Assembly: GCF_003480915.1 (NCBI RefSeq)
Contig: NZ_QUKD01000009.1
Coordinates: 166,898-230,897 of the forward strand
DNA length: 64,000 bases
Direction: 5' to 3'
Origin: Parabacteroides sp. TM07-1AC
GTDB lineage: Bacteria; Bacteroidota; Bacteroidia; Bacteroidales; Tannerellaceae
In this document: positions 35,481 to 44,194 of the stretch, piece after piece
Layout of the letters: each line of letters opens with the position of its first letter
How positions within the stretch are numbered: position 1 is the first letter of the stretch
Position numbers and translations under genes: made by a program
The notes under the pieces: generated by a model
Seen by the model: only the letters and a program-made list of their open reading frames with translations
Database searches by the model: none
What the model was told of the DNA's origin: nothing

Positions 35481-35511
35481 TTTGAGCCTGATCCTAAGGG
35501 ACAGGCTCAAA
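35481..35511 (-). terminator. Terminator of the HU/glucosaminidase operon
   Basis: TTTGAGCCTG (35481-35490) pairs with CAGGCTCAAA (35502-35511) over ten bases. The stop codon of the 56-residue gene lies in the loop, and T-rich sequence follows on the minus strand. Confidence 0.7.
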
Positions 35512-35664
35512 TACAGGGTAATCCCTTTCCGTGCCAGGCGGAGCAGCAGGGGCGGGATACGTTTCAGTAACGATAGCTGTTTCATCATCTGCCGATGGTT
35601 TAAAGTGAAACAAAAAGTTCAGCAATGCAAGAATAAATTCGATGATACGTTTGAATTTGGACAT
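35494..35664 (-). CDS. Small 56-residue protein with N-terminal hydrophobic helix
   Basis: The frame starts with MSKFKRIIEFILALLNFLFH, a short amphipathic or membrane helix. A proline-rich tail with TYPAPAAPPGTERDYP follows and the frame ends in a terminator stem. It begins 16 bases after the glucosaminidase stop. Small hydrophobic proteins often follow lysozyme or amidase genes in this Bacteroidales cassette. It could be a holin-like or membrane-anchoring helper, but that is only a guess from position. Confidence 0.55.
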   Translation of the reverse strand: MSKFKRIIEFILALLNFLFHFKPSADDETAIVTETYPAPAAPPGTERDYPVFEPVP

Positions 35665-35680
35665 AAGTATTGATGTTTTT

Positions 35681-36148
35681 TTAGTATATTATTGCGATTA
35701 CTGCCTGTACGGTTTTCTCTATCTGTACCAGGCTGCGGCGGTAGGTTTCGCGGTCATCACCGTTGAGTTCGCTGATGTAGGGACTGTAGGCTATCTCGCG
35801 GGCGTAGGCTTCCGGATTTTTGCTTACCTGCCAGGCCGATCGGTAGTTGTTTCGGATCAGACGGGCGAAATCGAGGAACGAGTTTTCACGTGTGTCGTAC
35901 CGACGGAAGTCGAGCGAATAGGCAGTTGTCTTTACCTGTGTTTTCCTGCCGTGCCAATACTGGTTGCCGGCACCGTAGGCAGTCATACCAAAGAAATTGT
36001 TACTGCCTGTAGCCAGGTTGCTCGTGCCCCACCCGCTTTCGAAAGCAGCTTGTGCCAATATCACGGAGGGGTTCATGTTGAAAGCCGCTCCCGCCGCCAG
36101 GGCGGCGGGGAGGGAGGCTTTGACGAATTTGATTTGTTGTGCTGTCAT
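35681..36148 (-). CDS. Glucosaminidase-domain peptidoglycan hydrolase
   Basis: The 155-residue protein has the FlgJ/glucosaminidase core: ILAQAAFESGWGTS with the catalytic glutamate, then NNFFGM and a later YDTRENSFLDFARLI. It should cleave the glycan strand of peptidoglycan. No signal peptide is visible, so export would need another route, as for phage endolysins. It is the middle gene of HU-like, glucosaminidase, small protein on the minus strand. Confidence 0.88.
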   Translation of the reverse strand: MTAQQIKFVKASLPAALAAGAAFNMNPSVILAQAAFESGWGTSNLATGSNNFFGMTAYGAGNQYWHGRKTQVKTTAYSLDFRRYDTRENSFLDFARLIRNNYRSAWQVSKNPEAYAREIAYSPYISELNGDDRETYRRSLVQIEKTVQAVIAIIY

Positions 36149-36165
36149 AATACGTTTTTTTTTAC

Positions 36166-36609
36166 TTACTCAATAACCGGGCGATCATCGTCATTGTCGC
36201 TTCCCGACTGCCCCGGCGCTTTGTCGATGCGTTCGAGGCTGACCTTTTCGATCATTGCCCGGAGCTTGTCGCCAGGAGTGAAGATGATTTTGGGTTTTCG
36301 GATCATGGAAGCCAGGAAGTCTTTTTCTTCGACTGTGCCCGAGCTGCCGATCGACAGGCGGAAATTGCCCAGCCTGCCCAGCTGTACCACTTCGTTGCGC
36401 AGCAACGCCTCTTCCATGGCACGGATCAGCCCCAGTACGACCAGCGCCACGTCACCGTCGCTTGCTGTCGACCGGTCGGCTATCAGTTCGCAAATCGAGT
36501 CGAAATCCATCTTGCCACTGACCGGCGCTGAGGCGTAATAACGTTTGGCGTCGTCGGCAGCACCTTTGGTAAGGTCCTTTTTCTGGACCAGTTTGTACTT
36601 TACTGACAT
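36166..36609 (-). CDS. HU-like DNA-binding protein (Bacteroidales HU-HIG type)
   Basis: The 147-residue protein is a diverged HU/IHF-fold protein with an N-terminal extension. Visible blocks are SICELIADRSTASDGDVALVV, VQLGRLGNFRLSIGSSG and a C-terminal acidic tail, SGSDNDDDRP. Members of this group typically sit beside lysozyme or amidase genes in Bacteroidales, often near capsule loci. It starts the minus-strand half of a divergent cassette. A -7 element lies about 55 bases upstream. Confidence 0.85.
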   Translation of the reverse strand: MSVKYKLVQKKDLTKGAADDAKRYYASAPVSGKMDFDSICELIADRSTASDGDVALVVLGLIRAMEEALLRNEVVQLGRLGNFRLSIGSSGTVEEKDFLASMIRKPKIIFTPGDKLRAMIEKVSLERIDKAPGQSGSDNDDDRPVIE

Positions 36610-36663
36610 AGTGTTAAATATTTAATGGTTAGTGTAATAAATAGCTCTTATAGGACTTCAATA

Positions 36664-36671
36664 CAAAGATA
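36664..36671 (-). promoter_or_regulatory. -7 promoter element of the HU-like operon
   Basis: CAAAGATA on the plus strand reads TATCTTTG on the minus strand, a consensus -7 element. Confidence 0.5.
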
Positions 36672-36821
36672 CTATAGCCTTTACCCGCCAGCGGATGCTA
36701 ACGAAAGGTACGTGATGATCAGCGTGTATATTTATTTTGATAATTATTCCCCTTTTGATATACAACGTATGTATATTATTTGTATATTGTAACCAGTTAA
36801 TAACTTAATAAATAAAATATT

Positions 36822-37058
36822 ATGGAGGACAAAAAAAGAGAGATGTCGCCCTGGCGGCGCGCGTATGGTGTAACCGAATTTGCACAATTGTACTTTCCGG
36901 GGCAAACACCGGTGGTGGCTTATAAGCGCATGTGGGAATGGATACGAACCTCCCGTGGTCTCAAAGCAAAGCTCGAAGCGGCAGGATGGGTGAAATTTCA
37001 GAAATTGTACACCCCCAGACAGGTAGCCGTATTGATCGATCACCTGGGCGAACCTTGA
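36822..37058 (+). CDS. DUF4248 family protein
   Basis: The 78-residue protein begins MEDKKREMSPWRRAYGVTE and contains ELAQLYFPG-like FAQLYFPGQTPVVAYKRMWEW, then KLYTPRQVAVLIDHLGEP. This matches DUF4248, a small winged-helix-like family found just upstream of VirE-N/DUF3987 genes in Bacteroidales. It is probably a DNA-binding regulator, based on size and fold likeness only. It lies 26 bases ahead of the next gene. Confidence 0.82.
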   Translation: MEDKKREMSPWRRAYGVTEFAQLYFPGQTPVVAYKRMWEWIRTSRGLKAKLEAAGWVKFQKLYTPRQVAVLIDHLGEP

Positions 37059-37084
37059 CCAGGCGTAAATTTAATAAGAAATTC

Positions 37085-39481
37085 ATGAGTGAATTAAAAA
37101 AACAACAAGTGGAATGCTCATTCTATGAATCGGCATTCAAGACAGCGGTCTGCGTAACCGTCTCGTTGGAGAGTTACCTGGCCGGAGTAAAGAACGGAAA
37201 ATACGAGGCTCTCGTCAAACGGCTGCGCAGCTACAAGGCAGCCGGAGATACGGAGCGTGCGGACAACGCCAAGAAAAAACTACCCCTGCTCGTTGCCGGA
37301 GGCGTGATGGAAGGTGGCCGTAAGCTGGAGCACATGGTGCGCTACAGCCGGTGTACAACGATCGACCTGGACGATGTGCCGGGCGACCCTCTCGATTTCC
37401 TGCGTCGGGCTGAGACGCTCGATTATGTGAAGGCGGGACATATCAGCCCTTCCGGAACGGGAAATAAACTCTTCGTATTGGTAGACAGTTCACTACCGGA
37501 CCATGTGACGGCATTCGGATATGTCAGCCGGATGATCGAACGCGACCTGCCCGGCGTAAAAGTCGACACTTCGGGCAAGGATGCCAACCGCAGCTGTTTT
37601 GTCAGCTACGACCCGGATGCCTTCTACAAGGAGGTTGCGCAGGTAGTGCACGTCCCGGTCGACGAGCTGAAAGCCGAAAAGCAACCGGCTGCTCCGGCTG
37701 TCCGTGCCATCAGACGCGGCGGCGGACAACCGGGCGCAAATGCCTTGTCGAACTACATCGACCGCTTTGAGTCGGATAACCCGTTTGCCGACGGTGGCCG
37801 CCACAGCTATCTGGTACGACTGACTTCGGCGCTGAACAGTGCCGGTTTTTCGGAGTACGAAGTGGAAACCGAATGCCTGCGCCGCTACAGCGAACCGGGA
37901 TTCGGGGAGAAAGAAATCCGGGGAATCGTGGCGGACATTTACCGTCGTTACCGCAGTGCGCACGGCTGCAATCCGTACGATCCGTCGAAAGGCGCGAAGC
38001 CGGGAGCTTGTCTCAAAAATCTCAAAAATCTCTCTCCGGCTCCTGATTTTTCCACTCCGGAGGATGACGGCTCGATGGGCTTTGATATTGAAGCCGAAGA
38101 TGCCCGTTTGCCCCACTTCGGGAGAGACCTTTTCGACCGTCTTCCGAAGCTCCTCGCGGACGCGGTGGCACCGGCCGCCGACGATACGGAATTCGACCTG
38201 ATGCTGCTTGCCGGACTGACCGTTTGCAGCACCGCCTTGCCTGGCGTGACCGGCAATTTGAAGGACGAACCGTATGCCCCGCCGTTTTATACCCTGCTGA
38301 TCGGTCCTTCGGGCAGCGGCAAGGGATGTATCCATGCGATGCACAAGGTAGTGGAACCCTGGCAACGATACGTGGCTGACATGTCGCGCCATGATGTGGA
38401 GCAGTACAAAAAGGAGAAGGAGACCTACGACACGTACAAGTTCCAGCAGCGTTACGGCAAGAAGAAGACCACCGCGGGGCCAGTTCCCACGGAGCCGAAG
38501 CCGGTCTTCCTCAAACAGCTGCACATGAGCGGCTACACCACGATGGCGCGTATGATCGAACAGTTGCATATCAACGACCATTATGCTTCGTTGATGTTTG
38601 AGACGGAGCTGGAGTCGGTCACTGTCACTCTTACGCAGGATTTCGGCGGGTATGGGTATCTTTTGAATCAGATATTCCATCACGAAACGATCAGTAGCTC
38701 GTCGAAGACGAACGGCTCTTTCCTGGTGCGGCGTCCTATGATGGGTCTGTTGGCTACCGGTACGCCGGGTATGCTGGCGCAACTGGTGCCTTCTACCGAA
38801 AGCGGCTTGTTCAGTCGCCTGTTGATTTACAAAATCACGGGTCATACGGAATATCGTCCGCTCACCTCGTCGGATAATGTGCGTCAGAATGCGTTCTATT
38901 ATGACGGGCTGGGGTTGCGTCTGCTCGATATAGCGATTCATTTGGACAAGTCGCCGACCTTTGTCAGCTTTTCCGACAAGCAGCGCAAGCGGCTGGATCG
39001 TTATTTCAAACGCGAATATTATAATGTACGCGTGTTCAATAATAATGACGTGGCTTCGGTGGTACTTCGTCATCGCCTGATAATCTTCCGTATGGCGATG
39101 GTGCTGACAGCCTTGCGCAAGGGTGAAAGCCTGAGTACGGACGCGCATATCGAGATTTCGGATGAAGACTTCGAAACGGCTTTCCACATCGGCACCCGTA
39201 CGTTGCAGCATTCGCTCCTGATCAGCACTTCGATGAAGCATAGCAAGGCGGAGCATCACTACAAGATTCCGACCATCCAGTTGGATTTATTTGCCGACAT
39301 GCCGGACGAGTTCCGCATCACCGAGATACTCGAATTGGCGAGCGTCCGCGGAATCAGTCGTGCAACGGTGTATCGGATGCTGAAAAAGGCACAAGAATAC
39401 AAGCTATTGATCTCAGTAGGAGCGGGTTGCTATCGCAAGACGGAAGAGGGTAAGAATGTAAAAAATTCAGAAACGGATTAG
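37085..39481 (+). CDS. VirE-N / primase / DUF3987 helicase-like protein
   Basis: The 798-residue protein starts at ATG 37085 (MSELKKQQVE). The N-terminal third is the BT4734/BF3469-type VirE-N domain (CTTIDLDDV, SPSGTGNKLFVLVD), which resembles primase cores. A PriCT-like helical part follows (NPFADGGRHSYLVRLTSAL). The DUF3987 domain has Walker A GPSGSGKG at about residues 406-414, an acidic LMFETELE and the arginine-bearing ESGLFSRLLIY. The C-terminus has a helix-turn-helix, SVRGISRATVYRML. It looks like a primase-helicase of plasmid or phage origin that has become fixed in Bacteroidales chromosomes. Its job there is not known. Confidence 0.87.
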   Translation: MSELKKQQVECSFYESAFKTAVCVTVSLESYLAGVKNGKYEALVKRLRSYKAAGDTERADNAKKKLPLLVAGGVMEGGRKLEHMVRYSRCTTIDLDDVPGDPLDFLRRAETLDYVKAGHISPSGTGNKLFVLVDSSLPDHVTAFGYVSRMIERDLPGVKVDTSGKDANRSCFVSYDPDAFYKEVAQVVHVPVDELKAEKQPAAPAVRAIRRGGGQPGANALSNYIDRFESDNPFADGGRHSYLVRLTSALNSAGFSEYEVETECLRRYSEPGFGEKEIRGIVADIYRRYRSAHGCNPYDPSKGAKPGACLKNLKNLSPAPDFSTPEDDGSMGFDIEAEDARLPHFGRDLFDRLPKLLADAVAPAADDTEFDLMLLAGLTVCSTALPGVTGNLKDEPYAPPFYTLLIGPSGSGKGCIHAMHKVVEPWQRYVADMSRHDVEQYKKEKETYDTYKFQQRYGKKKTTAGPVPTEPKPVFLKQLHMSGYTTMARMIEQLHINDHYASLMFETELESVTVTLTQDFGGYGYLLNQIFHHETISSSSKTNGSFLVRRPMMGLLATGTPGMLAQLVPSTESGLFSRLLIYKITGHTEYRPLTSSDNVRQNAFYYDGLGLRLLDIAIHLDKSPTFVSFSDKQRKRLDRYFKREYYNVRVFNNNDVASVVLRHRLIIFRMAMVLTALRKGESLSTDAHIEISDEDFETAFHIGTRTLQHSLLISTSMKHSKAEHHYKIPTIQLDLFADMPDEFRITEILELASVRGISRATVYRMLKKAQEYKLLISVGAGCYRKTEEGKNVKNSETD

Positions 39482-39944
39482 AGATTTTTGAGATAATTGA
39501 GACAAATGAGTAAATTTGCCCTCGAAACCGTTCTTTTTCTATTGAGTAGTTATCGGCTCTTAAATGCCTAAGCATCCGCTACTTAACGGGTAGGCATCCG
39601 TTCGGAGGGTTTTGCCTGAAAAAGGGATAAATTCACCGGAAGCTAAAATGGCTTGTGGAGTATGAGTCTTATATGCTAGGAGCGTAAAAACCTGTGACTA
39701 AAAAAAAGGTACCTTTTTTCTCGTCAGCAAAGGTACTATACTTTTTTAAATCGCCAATTATTTTGCTAAATATTTTTCCTAATCTATATCCTTTCTTATC
39801 AGATAGATATAAAACTCTGTACGAAAATCCCCCTTTTCTGAATGTAAGCTAAAGGAGCGCAAAAACGTGACGAGAAAAAAGGTACGTTTTTGCTAGTCAT
39901 TTAGACATTAATTAACACTATTATTAATATTAAATTTATTGATT
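39482..39944. other. Non-coding region with invertible promoter 2 and conserved leader
   Basis: No gene is seen in these 463 bases. The stretch GTGGAGTATGA at about 39656-39666 and the CTAGGAGCG that follows are shared with the left flank of the first invertible segment. The last 45 bases before the ATG are nearly the same as those of the first DUF6383 gene. Confidence 0.75.
39695..39899. promoter_or_regulatory. Invertible promoter segment 2, drawn OFF
   Basis: The arms 39695-39726 and 39868-39899 match inversely at 29 of 32 positions, with a perfect core ACCTTTTTTCTCGTCA. On the minus strand TTG (complement of 39755-39757), 19 bases and TACCTTTG (complement of 39728-39735) form a consensus promoter beside the left arm, pointing into the primase gene. 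Inversion would place it about 90 bases ahead of the DUF6383 gene. The inner sequence CCTTTCTTATCA is shared with the other two segments. Confidence 0.87.
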
Positions 39945-42900
39945 ATGAACAAAAAGTTTTCTACGCTTGTGGCAACGTTACTGTTAAGCGGTGCGTTGTT
40001 TACGTTGAATGCTGAACCTGTTTCTGACTTGTCTAAGGTGGCAGGAATTGAAGTTGTTGACGCAACAGCTTCGACACCGAAGACAATCAAGTTTACAGGT
40101 GATGCGACTTTGTCCGATGGGGCATATATCGAGATCACTGAAGACAATGTTGTTGTCGATGGGCAGGGTAAAACCTTGAATGGTAACATCGTTGTTTTCG
40201 GAAAGAATGTGACTGTCAAAGATTTGAAGGTCGTTTACGCTCGTGCAAACACAGATGCAATGTCGAGCGCTATCATGATTAATGCTGAGGGTGCGACAGT
40301 GCAAAATTGTGATTTTGAACTGGCAGAAACAGAAGTGGAGAATGTTTGGACCAACGGTTTGGTTATCTGGCCGATTGGTGGTGAGCAGACTATCAAGGTG
40401 GAAAATTGTTCGTTTAAAGGATTTGCTCAATCAGTGGAAGATGATGAAAGTACTTGGACAGGTTCAGGTTTGTTGATCACAGCGGAGGCTCCGACTGATA
40501 AAACCTGGCAGAAAGACAAGTTAGGCGAAGGTGCTGAGTCTGCAGCTTACTCTGACTTGACTATCTCGATGTCCGGAAATACTTTCGAAGGTTGCGCGAT
40601 TGATTACTGCATCACTGAAGAACAGTGGGAAAGTGGTAAATGGACGCAAAGCGGTTATATCGAAACGTTAATTACACCGTTGTATAAGGATGATAAGTTA
40701 GTAAACGGTGGCGAAGTTGCTGATGCTGTAAAACAGGCTTTGGAGGGTGCTGAAATCACTTTCAACGGTACAGCAGAAGAATTTGCTACATCGACAAGTG
40801 GAATTACAGACAAAACTAATATAACAGTCAACACAAAAGACGGTGCCGTTACTCCGGGTGTGAAACTGCCGGAAGAAACATTAACTATTGGAAGCGGTGC
40901 TACTGATCCTAAAGTAGCTTTGGCTGCCTCTTATGTAGACGGTGAATACTATTACTTGGTGGTAAAAACTACTGATGCTTCTAAATTATTGAGCACAAAT
41001 GACGGTAAACTGGCAGCAGAAGCTAATACAGCTGTTACTGGAGTTTCTGACAATTATTTGTGGACTGTAAAATCAGCAACTTCCAACAAACACGATCATA
41101 TTGACTACGTATTTGTTAATAAGGCAGGTGTAGAACTGGAACTTTGTAGTGCTAACCCGGCAGCTTATGGCAAACAGGGTGTGGCTCTGAAAGTGTCAGA
41201 AGAACTTGGTGCATTGGAAGGTTTGACCAAAGACGAAGTTCTTTATTTCGGTCTGTACCGTCAGCCTTCTCACCTGTTGGAAAAAGAAGTTATGAACGCA
41301 CTGCATAACGGTGGTTTCTATATCAGCTTCAAGGATGTTGCTGGTACAGATGCATTCAACGGTCTTTTAGTGGCTGAAGGTGCTGCAAATGCTACAAGCT
41401 TTGTTTTGAAGAACGAAGATGGCAGCTATATCATCGCTAAGGCTACAAACGTAGCGGGTTCTAATGTGAACGAATATGTATATGCTTTCGAATTGACAGA
41501 CAAAGTTGCTGAAGCAAGTTCTTTCCGTTTCTGGCATACGCCTATCAACGTGGAAGATAACCATGCACTGCTGACGAAGATCGATAGCATCCAGGTATAT
41601 GTTCCGACTAAAACAGCTAATGTAAAAGCTTGGGCTACACTGGGTACGTACGGTTTGACAACCGACAATACAAAGACACTGGGTGCTTCTCTTGAAACAG
41701 AATTGGCTCCGGTTTCTATCAACCTGACTGACTACACTGTTAAACCGGAAGAATTCTTGAAGAACGGTTTCGCTGTTATCAAACAGTTGAACGAAGATGT
41801 AGACTTGTTCGTTGTTGCGTCAACTTGTGACAATAAAATTGCATTGGCTGAATCAGTTGTTAACGACGTAGAAAAACAATGGGCTGTTTCTTACGATGTA
41901 GAAAAGAAAGTTTACAAGATGGTGAACCGTGAAAATACAGCGGTTAGTGTAGAAGTTCCTTACACTCAGTTGCGTGAAAACGGTGACAAAGAAGACAACA
42001 TCTATGTATACGGTGGTAAGAAATACGAAATCACATTTGTACCGGTAGACGCAAGCAGTAAATACTACAAGTTCTTGAGCGAAGGTACAGATAAGAACGA
42101 TCCTGACTTGGCTGAAAAGTCATTCGTAATGTCTTACTGGTCTACAGTATTCAACGGTTATGCTAACGTAGCTATCAACGACAAAGATTGGGCATTCATC
42201 GATACGAAAGCTGTACAGGCTGAATTTACTGCTACAGCAGTTGATACAGTGGCAGCTAAAACGTTGATCAACTACTACGATGCAACTAAGAAAGAATGGC
42301 AGAAGAACGAACCTGTTCTGAAGGCTCCGGTTTACGAGTTTACTGTAGGTGACTTGGATTTCGGTTTGAATAAAGATGGCAAGTTCGCTTTATTGGATGA
42401 TGAAGCTACAGCAATGGCTATCCGTGTTGCCGGCGAACACTTCAACTTGGCTAAAGCTAAAGATATTGAAGGAAAGAACACTGCTAAATGGGATGGTAAA
42501 GTATATGTAGGTAACAACGACTCTTACATGTATTCTGTAAACTGCTTGTATGACGACAACAAGAACACATTGTTCATGGTAGCTGACAACAACCGTCCGG
42601 AATACCGTCGTCTGGGTAAGACAGTGAAAGATGGTTATAACGACATGGAAGGTGACTTGAACATCTTGAAGTTCTTCCGTACAAATGATGAAAACCAGTT
42701 CTTGTATGAAAATACAATGAACCGCAACGCTAACAACGGTGCTGCTAGCCTGAACTTCTTAGGTGAAACTAACTTGGCTGACAAGCCTGCTAACGCCCAG
42801 CTGCCGTTCTTGGTTGATACTGCTTACATCCGCAACGAAACACGTAAACCGTTGTATCTGCTGTCTGTACGTAATGAATTTGTAAAAGGAAAAGAAGCTG

Positions 42901-43601
42901 TTGCATGTCCGGATCACGGATTCGATCCGAACTGTCCGCACTGGACTGCAGGAACTCCTGACCATCGCACTGGTGCTTACCTGGTAACTTTGGACGATTC
43001 TGTAGCTACTTATGCACAGGCTAAATATCAGGGTAACATTCGTTTGGCATTCGTTGATGCTACACACGTAGGCGACTCTCTGATCATCGCAAGCTCTAAG
43101 TATACTGGTACAAAGACTGCTAAGAACGATACATTGAGCTTCGTTAAGAAAGACGGCAAACAGAGAATGAACGCTGCTACATTCGCATTCAAGTTGGTTG
43201 ACCGTGCTGTTGATCCTGAAGGCGACAAGGCTACATTCATTATCGAAGCTGTTCCGGCTAGCGAAAATGGTCCTGCACGTTATGTACGTGTTCACAACAC
43301 AGTACCTGTATTGGTAGACAATATTGCTGAAGCTGCAACATTCGAAGTAATGGCTGCTGCTGAAGGCGAAACAGCAACTTCTAACGAAGGTATCGAAGCA
43401 ACAGGTGTATCAGTTGTTGCAACTAACGGTGCCGTAATCGTTAAGGGTGCTGAAGGCAAGAACGTTGTAATCACTAACGTACTTGGCCAGCAGGTTGCTA
43501 ACACAGTCGTTTCTTCTTCTGAAGCATCAATCGCAGCTCCTGCCGGTATGGTTGTAGTAGCTGTTGAAGGCGAAGCTGCTGTTAAAGCAATCGTAAAATA
43601 A
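39945..43601 (+). CDS. Large phase-variable DUF6383 surface (S-layer-like) protein, copy 2
   Basis: The 1218-residue protein starts at ATG 39945 with signal MNKKFSTLVATLLLSGALF. Residues of about 35-150 look like a right-handed beta-helix (ITEDNVVVDGQGKTLNGNIV, then VKDLKVVYA), which the other two copies lack. The middle and C-terminal parts are Ala/Thr/Lys-rich with motifs such as VDTAYI, DTVAA and DTLSFV that fit the D(S/T)(A/I/L/V) O-glycosylation rule. The DUF6383 tail (VLGQQV, then VVVAVEGEAAVKAIVK) closes the protein. It is the most diverged member in the body while keeping both ends, so it may present a different surface when switched on. Confidence 0.85.
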   Translation: MNKKFSTLVATLLLSGALFTLNAEPVSDLSKVAGIEVVDATASTPKTIKFTGDATLSDGAYIEITEDNVVVDGQGKTLNGNIVVFGKNVTVKDLKVVYARANTDAMSSAIMINAEGATVQNCDFELAETEVENVWTNGLVIWPIGGEQTIKVENCSFKGFAQSVEDDESTWTGSGLLITAEAPTDKTWQKDKLGEGAESAAYSDLTISMSGNTFEGCAIDYCITEEQWESGKWTQSGYIETLITPLYKDDKLVNGGEVADAVKQALEGAEITFNGTAEEFATSTSGITDKTNITVNTKDGAVTPGVKLPEETLTIGSGATDPKVALAASYVDGEYYYLVVKTTDASKLLSTNDGKLAAEANTAVTGVSDNYLWTVKSATSNKHDHIDYVFVNKAGVELELCSANPAAYGKQGVALKVSEELGALEGLTKDEVLYFGLYRQPSHLLEKEVMNALHNGGFYISFKDVAGTDAFNGLLVAEGAANATSFVLKNEDGSYIIAKATNVAGSNVNEYVYAFELTDKVAEASSFRFWHTPINVEDNHALLTKIDSIQVYVPTKTANVKAWATLGTYGLTTDNTKTLGASLETELAPVSINLTDYTVKPEEFLKNGFAVIKQLNEDVDLFVVASTCDNKIALAESVVNDVEKQWAVSYDVEKKVYKMVNRENTAVSVEVPYTQLRENGDKEDNIYVYGGKKYEITFVPVDASSKYYKFLSEGTDKNDPDLAEKSFVMSYWSTVFNGYANVAINDKDWAFIDTKAVQAEFTATAVDTVAAKTLINYYDATKKEWQKNEPVLKAPVYEFTVGDLDFGLNKDGKFALLDDEATAMAIRVAGEHFNLAKAKDIEGKNTAKWDGKVYVGNNDSYMYSVNCLYDDNKNTLFMVADNNRPEYRRLGKTVKDGYNDMEGDLNILKFFRTNDENQFLYENTMNRNANNGAASLNFLGETNLADKPANAQLPFLVDTAYIRNETRKPLYLLSVRNEFVKGKEAVACPDHGFDPNCPHWTAGTPDHRTGAYLVTLDDSVATYAQAKYQGNIRLAFVDATHVGDSLIIASSKYTGTKTAKNDTLSFVKKDGKQRMNAATFAFKLVDRAVDPEGDKATFIIEAVPASENGPARYVRVHNTVPVLVDNIAEAATFEVMAAAEGETATSNEGIEATGVSVVATNGAVIVKGAEGKNVVITNVLGQQVANTVVSSSEASIAAPAGMVVVAVEGEAAVKAIVK

Positions 43602-43624
43602 GAAGTAATTTATAATCAAAATAT

Positions 43625-43775
43625 TCTAAATCAATTACCGCGCGTCGTAGGGGCGGTTCGTGAACCGCCCTCACTACTAGTATCCCGTGAGGGCGAACAA
43701 GCGGTGAGATATTAATATTAAAGTAATGAAATAAAAGTTCTTTCTGTCCGACCTCTGTGAAGAGTGAAGACAGGC
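43625..43775 (+). other. Structured 3' untranslated element, copy 2
   Basis: The outer stem ACCGC/GCGGT and a hairpin GGGCGGTTC/GAACCGCCC are kept. Where copy 1 pairs GTCGTAG with CTGCGAC, this copy has a separate CCCTCAC/GTGAGGG stem. The unpaired AAAGTAATGAAATAAAAGTT and the CTCT-GTGA-AGAG hairpin inside CTGTC/GACAG are conserved. Confidence 0.6.
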
Positions 43776-43783
43776 AAAAAGTA

Positions 43784-43814
43784 AGCCCCGACAGGAATTC
43801 CTGCCGGGGCTTTT
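43784..43814 (+). terminator. Terminator of DUF6383 gene 2
   Basis: AGCCCCG (43784-43790) pairs with CGGGGCT (43805-43811), with an inner AGG/CCT, followed by TTTT. Confidence 0.85.
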
Positions 43815-43844
43815 GGGTTGTAGTGCTCTATTTCTACAATGTTT

Positions 43845-43946
43845 TTACAGCTGTACTTCGATTTTCAGTTTGCCACCGAGCCCACGTTCTACGATATCAA
43901 ATAAGGTTTTGAGCGTGATGTTTTCACCATCATTTCGTATGAGGTA
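43845..43946 (-). pseudogene. 3' remnant of an XRE/HigA-like antitoxin gene
   Basis: On the minus strand 33 codons read NITLKTLFDIVERGLGGKLK plus IEVQL and a stop. This is the typical C-terminus of small helix-turn-helix antitoxin proteins, where GLGGKLKIEV is common. Upstream an in-frame stop (complement of 43947-43949) cuts the frame and no helix-turn-helix part remains. It is the only trace of what was probably a toxin-antitoxin pair inserted between the two surface genes. Confidence 0.65.
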
Positions 43947-44194
43947 TTATTGACTTAATTTAAGTAAAGAAATTTTGGGGTATAAGGTTTATAGATCGTG
44001 TAATTGAGTTTATTCATTAGTGAAGAAAAAGTGGTAGAATCCGGCTTTTTTAAGTTTTTGTGCCTTATTTCATGAAAAAAACTCTTTTGAGGGTAGTTGT
44101 GTTCGAACACACAATGTTTAAAACACTAAAATTTACGTGATGAAAAACATGATTTTATATTTTGAAAAACAGTAAGTTATGTAGTGAATTGTAG

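Noticed and set aside
35642..36538. A 298-codon plus-strand frame opposite the glucosaminidase and HU-like genes
   Set aside because: It spans two well-supported minus-strand genes and the gap between them. Its sequence shows no family likeness.
37493..39259. A 588-codon minus-strand frame opposite the primase-helicase gene
   Set aside because: The product is very rich in Arg, His and Gln, as expected for the reverse frame of the real gene, and shows no motif. The plus frame has clear VirE-N and DUF3987 motifs.
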